NCBI GenBank assembly: GCA_005798905.1
Contig: SYIK01000008.1
Span: 1-63,725, forward strand
Length of the DNA: 63,725 nt
Origin: Bacteroidota bacterium
Lineage (GTDB): Bacteria > Bacteroidota > Bacteroidia > Chitinophagales > Chitinophagaceae
Direction: 5' to 3'
Both the position numbers and the translations under genes were made by a program. Positions 47,223-54,443 of this stretch are shown here, piece by piece; the first letter of the stretch is position 1, and every line of letters begins with the position of its first letter. The notes under the pieces are model-generated. The model did no database searches. It saw nothing but the letters and a program-made list of their open reading frames with translations, and had not been told where the DNA came from.

Positions 47223-47816
47223 TTATTTTTCTTGCGAGGAATAATCTGTCGCAATCTTTTTTAACGCAGCATAAAAATCTTCGCCATAAGTACGGATGAG
47301 CGGTTCTTTTAAAAATTCATAAGTGGATACTTTCAATTTTTCGCCGAGGGCGCAAGCCGGACTGCAAAGTTTTTCGCGCGGTTCGTAATTCACTCTTTCG
47401 TAATCGCCGTGTTTGCCTTTGGTAATAATGATGGGATAAAGATGGCAACTAATTGGTTTTTTCCAATCTATCAATCCGTCCTTTTGTGCTTGTTCGAACG
47501 AACATTTTATAAGTCCGTCGTTTCCCCTAATTCCGTACACACAAATTTCAGAATCGTTGCCGAGTGTTGGAGTTACCCAACCAAATTCTTTATTGTAAAC
47601 ATATTTTCCTTTTCGTTCTATTTCTTTTAAAGATGCTTCGGATAAATATGGTTTTATTTTTTCGAAATGTTGCAAAACTATTTCCAACTCCGCTTCATCC
47701 AACGGGGCACCGGCATCTCCTTCTTCACAACACCCACCCTTGCATTTGAAAAGATCGCATACGAATTGCTTTTCTACCACATTATCGCTTATCAGTTTAT
47801 TATCAATTACAATCAC
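47223..47816 (-). CDS. DUF3109-family protein
   Basis: About 197 residues. The N-terminus VIVIDNKLISDNVVEKQFVC leads to a conserved cysteine cluster, CDLFKCKGGCCEEGDAGAP. Further cysteines appear in SEICVYGIRG, IKCSFEQA, PISCHLYPI and KLCSPACALG. The number of conserved cysteines suggests a metal or Fe-S centre, related in style to YkgJ-like proteins, but function is unknown. GTG 47816 is chosen since the family usually begins at this VIDN segment; TTG 47831 is an alternative. It lies 38 bases upstream of lutB. Confidence 0.82.
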   Translation of the reverse strand: MIVIDNKLISDNVVEKQFVCDLFKCKGGCCEEGDAGAPLDEAELEIVLQHFEKIKPYLSEASLKEIERKGKYVYNKEFGWVTPTLGNDSEICVYGIRGNDGLIKCSFEQAQKDGLIDWKKPISCHLYPIIITKGKHGDYERVNYEPREKLCSPACALGEKLKVSTYEFLKEPLIRTYGEDFYAALKKIATDYSSQEK

Positions 47817-47851
47817 AATTTTTTTTTGCAAATTTAAGTTTTATTCAATGG

Positions 47852-47881
47852 CTTCAAAAAGGCAAAATTGCCTTTTTGAAG
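47852..47881. repeat. Near-perfect 30-base palindrome between divergent genes
   Basis: Arms CTTCAAAAAGGCAA (47852-47865) and TTGCCTTTTTGAAG (47868-47881) are exact reverse complements of 14 bases with AA between them. It sits 36 bases before the DUF3109 start and 94 bases before the aminotransferase start. A bidirectional terminator is unexpected between divergent starts, so an operator, a leader hairpin or a transcription insulator are options. A TATTTTTG promoter box for the aminotransferase follows at 47952-47959. Confidence 0.6.
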
Positions 47882-47975
47882 TGGCTATTTTTGTTCCATC
47901 ACTAATAATTAAATAACAACTATCACCACTTTCTATCTTCGTCAATTCCATTATTTTTGTTTCAAAGGAACATTT

Positions 47976-49232
47976 ATGAAATTGTCGCATTTATCTGAAA
48001 CAATGGTTGGCTCAGAAATTGTAAAACTAGGCAGTGAAATAAAAGAACGAATTCGTCAAGGTGAACAAATTTATAATTTCACTGTTGGCGATTTTAACCC
48101 AGCTATTTTTCCAATTCCAAAAGAGTTGGAAGATGAAATTGTTAATGCATATCGACAACATTTTACCAATTACCCCGCAGCAGAAGGCAATTTGGAATTG
48201 AGAGAAGCAATTGCTGAATTTATAAAAAACAGAGAAGATTTAAATTATTCCGTTAATGAAATATTAGTAGCATCAGGTGGACGGCCGCTCATTTATGCTG
48301 TCTTTCGTGCAGTATGCGATAAAGGAGATAAAATAATTTATCCAGTTCCATCTTGGAACAATAATCATTACACTCACTTTGTCGGTGGAGAACATATTGT
48401 GATAGAAGCAAAAGCAGAAAATAGCTTTATGCCGATTGTAGAAGATCTTCGCCCCTTTATTAAAGATGCAACATTAATTTCATTGTGCTCTCCACAAAAT
48501 CCAACCGGCACTACTTTTAATAAACAGGAATTAGAAGCAATTTGCGATTTAGTATTAGAAGAAAATTTGCGAAGAGGAGAAACAGAAAAAAAACTTTTTT
48601 TGATGTACGATCAAATGTATTGTCAGTTGACGTATGGAAAAACAATTCACTACAATCCAGTTTCGTTACGACCGGAAATGAAAAAGTACACCATTTTAAT
48701 TGACGCCATCAGCAAATCTTTTGCTGCAACGGGTGTTCGCGTAGGTTGGAGTTTTGGTCCGAAAGAAGTTATTGCTAAAATGAAATCAATTTTAGGACAT
48801 GTGGGTGCTTGGGCGCCAATGGCGGAACAAAAAGCTGTTGCAAAATTTTTATTAAATAAAGAAGCAATCACTAATTATTTCAATCATTTTAAAAATGAAT
48901 TGGAAGAAAGATTAGTTCGGATTTATGAAGGTTGTATACAGTTAAAAAAACAAGGACTTCCTGTAGATGCAATTTTTCCCGAAGCAGCAATTTATCTTAC
49001 AATTAAAATTGATGGGGTTGGCAAGAAAACAAAAGAAGGAAAAATTTTGTTAGCACAAGATGAAGTGACTGCTTACTTACTAAACGAAGCAGGTTTGGCA
49101 ATTGTTCCTTTTTATGCGTTTGGCAGCAACCGAAATAATCCTTGGTATCGATTGAGTGTGGGCACTTGTAAAAAAGAAGAAATTGATGCAATGCTTGCAA
49201 AGCTGGGTGCCTCTTTAGAAAAATTAACTTAA
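47976..49232 (+). CDS. Class I/II PLP-dependent aminotransferase
   Basis: 418 residues, fold type I. Landmarks are the N-terminal IYNFTVGDFNPAIFPIP, TNYPAAEGNLELREAIAEF, SLCSPQNPTGTTF with the Asn that holds PLP, and the Schiff-base lysine in AISKSFAATGVRVGW, then YRLSVGT near the C-terminus with the carboxylate-binding Arg. This pattern is typical of the aspartate aminotransferase subgroup (AspC/AspB-like), but the amino acid used cannot be fixed. Ends 10 bases from the convergent 80-residue gene. Confidence 0.88.
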   Translation: MKLSHLSETMVGSEIVKLGSEIKERIRQGEQIYNFTVGDFNPAIFPIPKELEDEIVNAYRQHFTNYPAAEGNLELREAIAEFIKNREDLNYSVNEILVASGGRPLIYAVFRAVCDKGDKIIYPVPSWNNNHYTHFVGGEHIVIEAKAENSFMPIVEDLRPFIKDATLISLCSPQNPTGTTFNKQELEAICDLVLEENLRRGETEKKLFLMYDQMYCQLTYGKTIHYNPVSLRPEMKKYTILIDAISKSFAATGVRVGWSFGPKEVIAKMKSILGHVGAWAPMAEQKAVAKFLLNKEAITNYFNHFKNELEERLVRIYEGCIQLKKQGLPVDAIFPEAAIYLTIKIDGVGKKTKEGKILLAQDEVTAYLLNEAGLAIVPFYAFGSNRNNPWYRLSVGTCKKEEIDAMLAKLGASLEKLT

Positions 49233-49242
49233 AAAAGTTTGG

Positions 49243-49485
49243 TTAATTCTTCCCAATAATAAAACAATACGGAAGCAAATCTTCTCCGTTGAAAATGTTT
49301 TTTAATTTGAAATTATTTTGTGTGATGTTATAACCATCAGCCATTTCGTGAGTTTGACAAAACAGTTCAACCGACTCAAGCGGTTTTAACATTTCATCCA
49401 ATTTGTCAATTAGTTTTTCCATGGCTAACTCACTTACTGTTCCGTCTTTAAATAAAATCACCAACTTTCTATTTAGTTTTTTCAT
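49243..49485 (-). CDS. Small protein of unknown function (80 residues)
   Basis: 80 residues, soluble, mildly charged, with no signal peptide. Visible segments are KLVILFKDGTVSELAMEKLIDKLDEM (a strand and helix, quoted in two parts: KLVILFKDGTV and AMEKLIDKLDEM), FCQTHEMADGYNI and LLPYCFIIGKN. I do not recognise the family. It shares the leftward direction with the small lipoprotein gene just upstream (9 bases away), so the two may be one transcript. Confidence 0.55.
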   Translation of the reverse strand: MKKLNRKLVILFKDGTVSELAMEKLIDKLDEMLKPLESVELFCQTHEMADGYNITQNNFKLKNIFNGEDLLPYCFIIGKN

Positions 49486-49494
49486 GGCTTATAA

Positions 49495-49638
49495 TTAAAA
49501 CCCTCCCATTCCTTTTTGTGCAGGGCAACCGCAATTTTTATTTTTTATCTTCCCACTATAATAGTTTCGCTGACAGCTCATCAACAAAAATCCGGTAAAC
49601 AAAAGCAATAATAGTATTTTGTTTTTTGTATTTCGCAT
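49495..49638 (-). CDS. Small lipoprotein, 47 residues
   Basis: Found by reading the minus strand: ATG 49638 to TAA 49495. The N-terminus is basic (MRNTKNK), followed by a leucine-rich stretch ILLLLLFTGFLLMSC with a lipobox and Cys22, then QRNYYSGKIKNKNCGCPAQK and a GMGGF tail. Two further cysteines form CGC. The mature peptide would be only about 26 residues, anchored by lipid. Short lipoproteins with this shape are frequent in Bacteroidota. Function is unknown. The start lies 51 bases from the divergent glycosyltransferase start. Confidence 0.7.
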   Translation of the reverse strand: MRNTKNKILLLLLFTGFLLMSCQRNYYSGKIKNKNCGCPAQKGMGGF

Positions 49639-49689
49639 TTCACTTTAAAATTAAACTAATTTACAAGCAATTTAGTATGTAAAAAACAA

Positions 49690-50739
49690 ATGGCATTAAA
49701 AATTAACAAATCGCATTGGGGTGGAAAAAAAATACTGGTGGCTCCGCTCGACTGGGGCCTTGGCCATGCAACGCGCTGCATTCCCATCATCAAAGAAATT
49801 ATTGAAAGCGGAGCAGAAGTTTGGTTAACCGGTGAAGGAAGTCAAAAAAAATTATTACAATTAGAATTTCCCACGCTTCCTTTTTTGGAATTAAAGGGAT
49901 ACCGAATAAAATATGCACGTATTGGTTTTGCAATTAATATTTTATTTCAAATTCCAAAAATATTGTTGGCAATTCGTAGCGAACATCATTGGTTAAAATT
50001 GCAAATAAAAAAATACCAGTTCGATATTATTGTTGCAGACAATCGTTACGGTTTGTGGAATAAAAATTGTTTTTGCATTTTTATTACACATCAACTATTC
50101 ATTAAAACTTCATTGGGTCGGTGTGCCGATTTGGTTTTACAACAAATCAATTATCAATTTATAAATCGGTTTTCCGAATGTTGGATTCCTGATGAAAAAA
50201 ATGAACCCTGTTTTGCAGATGAACTTTCTCATCCAAAAAAAACTCCGTCAATTCCAATAAAATATATTGGCATTCAATCTAGATTTGAGAAAAACAACTC
50301 CGCTGTTAAAAATAATAGCATACTTATTATTATATCGGGACCTGAACCACAACGAACAATATTTGAAAAAATAATTTTGCACGAACTTGATTCATTTAAC
50401 GGCGAAGCCGTTGTGCTGCGCGGTTTACCAACTTCCGAAGCATTAATTCCATCAACTCAAAAAATAAAATTTTACAACCATCTTAATTCTGAGCTGCTCA
50501 ACGAAGAAATAATAAAAGCTGAATTTGTAATTAGCCGAAGCGGTTATAGTACTGTAATGGATATTGTAAAATTGAATAAAAAAAGTATTTTAATTCCCAC
50601 ACCGGGACAAACAGAACAAGTGTATTTGGCAAAACATTTTTTTAAACATCAATTTGCTTATTCTGTGTCACAAAAAAAATTCTCTTTATTGCAAACACTG
50701 AAAGATGCAGAACAATTTAACTACGAAACTATTTTATAA
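49690..50739 (+). CDS. Glycosyltransferase, MurG/GT28-like
   Basis: 349 residues in two Rossmann-like halves. The first begins KKILVAPLDWGLGHATRCIP with the glycine/His motif typical of GT-B acceptor sites (residues 13-32). The second has ILIIISGPEPQRTIFE and the donor-side block VISRSGYSTVMDIVKL followed by LIPTPGQTEQVYLAKHF. The transferred sugar and acceptor are unknown. No other glycan genes are adjacent. Its stop lies 2 bases from the convergent PurF-type gene. Confidence 0.82.
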   Translation: MALKINKSHWGGKKILVAPLDWGLGHATRCIPIIKEIIESGAEVWLTGEGSQKKLLQLEFPTLPFLELKGYRIKYARIGFAINILFQIPKILLAIRSEHHWLKLQIKKYQFDIIVADNRYGLWNKNCFCIFITHQLFIKTSLGRCADLVLQQINYQFINRFSECWIPDEKNEPCFADELSHPKKTPSIPIKYIGIQSRFEKNNSAVKNNSILIIISGPEPQRTIFEKIILHELDSFNGEAVVLRGLPTSEALIPSTQKIKFYNHLNSELLNEEIIKAEFVISRSGYSTVMDIVKLNKKSILIPTPGQTEQVYLAKHFFKHQFAYSVSQKKFSLLQTLKDAEQFNYETIL

Positions 50740-50741
50740 AA

Positions 50742-52589
50742 TTAATAGCCACGCACATTTTTACCTTCCATGTAATTCATGAACGATTTATTAACGACAC
50801 GAATTCCACCGGGTGTTGGATAATTTCCAGTAAAATACCAATCGCCAAGATTGTTAGGGCAGGAAGTATGTAAGTTTTCAATTGTTTGATAAATAACCTG
50901 AATTGGTATTTGTAAATCGGGAGGAGTGATTAGTTGCGCAATTTTATTTGTAATTTCTTCAATTGTAAATTTTTTGTAAATCCGCTTCACTATATTTTCT
51001 GTATGCAATTCATTTTTTCGTTGCAATTCTTTGCATTGTTGATACAATTCTTGCAGAAAATCTTCCTCTCCTTTTTCTTTCAACAAAGCAACCACCGCCT
51101 GAAAAGCAATGAAATCGCCCATCTTACTCATATCAATTCCATAACAATCGGGATAACGAATTTGCGGCGAAGATGAAACAACAATTATTTTTTTAGGAGA
51201 CAAGCGTGCCATCATGCGAATAATACTTTCACGTAAGGTAGTTCCGCGCACAATGGAATCGTCAATTACAATTAATGTGTCTTCTCCTTTTTTTACTGTT
51301 CCGTAAGTGATGTCGTAAACGTGTTGCACCATTTCGCTTCTGTTTGCATCTTCCGTAATAAAAGTGCGCATCTTCACATCTTTTATGGCAATTTTTTCAA
51401 CGCGAATTCTTCTGTTTACCATTTCCACTAATTTCTCCACCTCGTAATCTTTGCCCCAAGAAAGTATTTTTTCTGTTTTTATTTTATTTAAATAATCTTC
51501 CATCCCTTTTAGCAAACCATAAAAAGCAGTTTCTGCTGTGTTGGGAATAAAAGAAAAAATACTGTTTTTTAAATCGTGCTGAATAGCTGTTAATACTTGT
51601 TCGCTTAAGTTATAGCCAAGTTGAATTCTTTCGCGGTAAATTTTTTCATCGCTACCACGAGAAAAATAAATTCGTTCAAAACTGCACGCCTTTCTTTCTT
51701 TTGGCTCTAAAATTTGTACAATTTCCAATACTCCGTTTTCGTCAATAATCAATGCTTGTCCTGGCATTAATTCTTTAACTTCATTTTCGCCAACATTAAA
51801 ACAAGTACGAATAGCAGATCTTTCGGAAGCTGCAACAACCACCTCATCATTTACATAATAATACGAGGGACGAATACCGTGTGCATCTCTAAATACAAAA
51901 CCAATTCCATTTCCCGTACATCCAGCCACATGAAATCCGCCATCGAGTAACGATAATACTTTTTTAAATACTCTTTTAATGTCTATTTTTTGTGGCGATA
52001 TTTCATCTTCATTACAAAGAAAAGTATGAAAAAGTTCAAGCATTGCAGCAAGGTCACTAACGCGCATATTTTCTTCTGGTTGCTTGCCAACCAATGCAAA
52101 AAGTTCGTCAGTGTTTACGATATTAAAATTCCCCGCCATTGCAAGGTTGCGTGCAGGAATTGTATCTTGTTTTATAAAAGGATGGCAATATTCAACTTTA
52201 TTTTTTCCTTGCGTTCCGTAACGCAAATGACCGAGCAATAATTCACCTAAAAAATTTGCATGTCCTTTTATTAATCCTGGGTGATTTTTAATGTTTGGAT
52301 GATGTTTTTCCAATTCTTCAATTTCTTTCCCGATTTGTTGAAAAATGTCAGCAATTGCTTGGGTAGCATTGCTGCGTAATCGATTCATAAAGGGGTATCC
52401 GGGCTCTACATCTAACTTTAGAGAAACAACACCAGCACCGTCTTGCCCACGATTGTGCTGTTTTTCCATCAATAAGTATAACTTATTTAGACCCCAAAGC
52501 ACCGTGCCATATTTTCGATGATAATGCGAAAACGGTTTTCGCAAACGAATAAATGCAAGACCGCATTCGTGTTTTATAGGGTCGCTCAT
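50742..52589 (-). CDS. Amidophosphoribosyltransferase, long Bacteroidota form (PurF-like)
   Basis: 615 residues. The N-terminal glutaminase domain begins MSDPIKHECGLAFIRL, with the likely nucleophile Cys9 after a short propeptide, then KQHNRGQDGAGVV and GHLRYGTQG. The phosphoribosyltransferase half has the PRPP-binding motif LIVIDDSIVRGTTLRESI and SSPQIRYPDCYGIDM. Standard PurF is about 470-510 residues. Extra sequence includes a 40-residue helical insert (NRLRSNATQAIADIFQQIG region) and a C-terminal extension of about 100 residues. It may be the main PurF or a paralogue. Confidence 0.85.
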   Translation of the reverse strand: MSDPIKHECGLAFIRLRKPFSHYHRKYGTVLWGLNKLYLLMEKQHNRGQDGAGVVSLKLDVEPGYPFMNRLRSNATQAIADIFQQIGKEIEELEKHHPNIKNHPGLIKGHANFLGELLLGHLRYGTQGKNKVEYCHPFIKQDTIPARNLAMAGNFNIVNTDELFALVGKQPEENMRVSDLAAMLELFHTFLCNEDEISPQKIDIKRVFKKVLSLLDGGFHVAGCTGNGIGFVFRDAHGIRPSYYYVNDEVVVAASERSAIRTCFNVGENEVKELMPGQALIIDENGVLEIVQILEPKERKACSFERIYFSRGSDEKIYRERIQLGYNLSEQVLTAIQHDLKNSIFSFIPNTAETAFYGLLKGMEDYLNKIKTEKILSWGKDYEVEKLVEMVNRRIRVEKIAIKDVKMRTFITEDANRSEMVQHVYDITYGTVKKGEDTLIVIDDSIVRGTTLRESIIRMMARLSPKKIIVVSSSPQIRYPDCYGIDMSKMGDFIAFQAVVALLKEKGEEDFLQELYQQCKELQRKNELHTENIVKRIYKKFTIEEITNKIAQLITPPDLQIPIQVIYQTIENLHTSCPNNLGDWYFTGNYPTPGGIRVVNKSFMNYMEGKNVRGY

Positions 52590-52684
52590 TGAATTATTAG
52601 GAATAAAGAGGGGGTAAAGTTAATATTAAATGGGAAATCGTTAGCTTGTCTTTTTAGTTGTTTTTGAAAAAATAGTACCTAACA

Positions 52685-52707
52685 AAAAAAGCATCCAATG
52701 GATGCTA
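52685..52707 (-). terminator. Intrinsic terminator after the Cys/Lys-rich gene
   Basis: Perfect 7-base arms AGCATCC and GGATGCT (52691-52697 and 52701-52707) with a 3-base loop are followed, on the minus strand, by seven T residues. It is 25 bases past the small gene's stop. Confidence 0.85.
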
Positions 52708-52731
52708 ATACTTTAATACTATTTTTTCGGT

Positions 52732-52947
52732 TTATGCTTTTTTAGCCTCTTTGCTGCAACATTTTTTGCCTTCTTTTTTCTTTCCTTCAGCTGTACATGT
52801 TTTTTTCTCTTCAGCTGTACACGTTTTTTTATCTGCTTTTGAACAGCATGTTTTTTTAACTTCTTTTGCTGGAGTTTCTTGTGATTGTACAGAAGCTGGC
52901 GCAATCAATAAAAATAAAATAGCGATTAAGAATGTGATTTTTTTCAT
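52732..52947 (-). CDS. Exported Cys/Lys-rich small protein with short repeats
   Basis: 71 residues. A signal peptide (KKITFLIAILFLLIAPASVQSQ) leads to a mature part of about 48 residues almost made of Lys, Glu, Ala, Thr and Cys. It has two CCSK motifs and two consecutive KTCTAE units, six cysteines in all, which may bind metal ions or form disulfides. The repeated unit is also nearly identical in DNA, so recent duplication is likely. It has its own terminator, and its start is 36 bases after the surA stop. Similar CC/K-rich peptides occur in Bacteroidota, with no function known to me. Confidence 0.72.
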   Translation of the reverse strand: MKKITFLIAILFLLIAPASVQSQETPAKEVKKTCCSKADKKTCTAEEKKTCTAEGKKKEGKKCCSKEAKKA

Positions 52948-52983
52948 GTGTTATTGTTTTATGTAAAATTAATAAAAAATAAA

Positions 52984-54354
52984 CTAATTTTTAGATTTAT
53001 TAAACGAAGCTACAGCCCATTTTTCTAATTGGGTGCAATTCTTTATTTCTTCATCAATCATTATATAATACGACGGGATTTTATTTGTCATCCATTTTTC
53101 AAGCACTTTTTGTTTTTTTTCTTCCAATGCTTGTTGAGAAATTTTACTAAAATCATCTTTTAAATTTAGACGATGTGGCTCGCTTCGCGATTTGTAATGG
53201 ACAAAGCGAACACCTTTCTTTCCATTTTCTTCGAATGTTACCGGCTGAGAATATTCGCCCACTGTTAGTTTGCCAAGCATTGCCACCAATTCCTTATCCA
53301 ACATATCGATTGTAACACTTGGAGCTCCGTCGCGGTTTAAAAAATAAGGACCAGAAAACTTTGCTTGTTCGTCTTCGCTGTAACGAGTTGCTGCGGACCC
53401 AAACCCTATTATACCAGAAAGTACTTTTGCACGAATTGAATCTATTTTTTGCGTTGCAATTTTTATTTCATCATCTGTAATAGGAGCGATGCGCAAAATA
53501 TGACGAACAACTGCTTCGTCGCCAATTCGTTGCTCTAATTGAATTAAGTGATACCCAAATTTCGATTTAACTGGCCCAATTACATCGCCTTCGTTTTTTA
53601 AACGAAAACATGCGGCCAAAAAATTTGGATCCCAGGTTTTATCATTTCTGTTTACTTGGTATTGTCCGCCACGTTCTTTGCTTCCTGGATCTTCGGAATA
53701 TCTTTTTGCTAACTGTTCGAACGAAGTAAGTTTTGCTTCGACTTGTGTTTTATAGCGATTCAATTCATCAATAATATATTTTTCTAATTCACGACTTGCT
53801 TTTGGATACAAAACGATTTGGCCGATTTCTAATTCAGATTCAAAAAAGGGTAAACTATCTTTTGGAATGCGATCGTAATATGCTTTTACTTCGTTTGGTG
53901 TGATGCGTACATTTTCTACAATTTTACGCTGCATTGCTTCTGCCATTTTTTGTTCGCGCACTACATTTCGTGCATCTTCTTTTATTTGATAAAGTGTTTT
54001 GCCAGCAATTTCTTCCAATGCTTCTTGTGAGCCATACATATTGATATATCGGCGAATTCGATTATCCAAATCCGCTTCTACTTCTTCTTCAGTTATTGGC
54101 AAAGAATCTTTTTCTGCTTGTAGCATTAATACTTTCGAAATCAAAGCTTGTTCCAATAAAGAACAATGTGCATTTTCGGGAACCGGTGTTCCATTTCTTA
54201 CTGCGTCGGAAATAGTATTTTGAATATCGGAATGAAGAATAATTCTATCGCCAACAATTCCTACTATTTTATCGGCAACAACTTTTACCGGTTGTTGTGC
54301 GTAAGAAATTGAAACAACAAACAAAAACAAAAAAAGAATATATTTTTTTTTCAT
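52984..54354 (-). CDS. surA: SurA-type periplasmic peptidyl-prolyl isomerase/chaperone
   Basis: 456 residues. After a signal peptide (KYILFLFLFVVSISYAQQ) comes the SurA N-terminal domain (VADKIVGIVGDRIILHSDI, EQALISKVLMLQ). Two parvulin-type domains follow: the first around 175-285 (GGQYQVNRND and KSKFGYHLIQLEQR), the second around 285-390 (VVRHILRIAPITDDE). It helps outer-membrane proteins fold. It lies 89 bases downstream of infB and may share that transcript. Confidence 0.9.
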   Translation of the reverse strand: MKKKYILFLFLFVVSISYAQQPVKVVADKIVGIVGDRIILHSDIQNTISDAVRNGTPVPENAHCSLLEQALISKVLMLQAEKDSLPITEEEVEADLDNRIRRYINMYGSQEALEEIAGKTLYQIKEDARNVVREQKMAEAMQRKIVENVRITPNEVKAYYDRIPKDSLPFFESELEIGQIVLYPKASRELEKYIIDELNRYKTQVEAKLTSFEQLAKRYSEDPGSKERGGQYQVNRNDKTWDPNFLAACFRLKNEGDVIGPVKSKFGYHLIQLEQRIGDEAVVRHILRIAPITDDEIKIATQKIDSIRAKVLSGIIGFGSAATRYSEDEQAKFSGPYFLNRDGAPSVTIDMLDKELVAMLGKLTVGEYSQPVTFEENGKKGVRFVHYKSRSEPHRLNLKDDFSKISQQALEEKKQKVLEKWMTNKIPSYYIMIDEEIKNCTQLEKWAVASFNKSKN

Positions 54355-54443
54355 AACTGTTGCAGATGAAACTCAAAAATAATTTTATACCTGTTGGTAA
54401 TAATTTTATTTCTATAATTTAACAAATATTTTTGCTCTACTTT

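Noticed and set aside
52719-52904. 61-residue Lys/Arg-rich minus-strand ORF
   Set aside because: It is an out-of-frame shadow of the Cys/Lys-rich exported protein. The other frame has a proper signal peptide and ordered Cys motifs.
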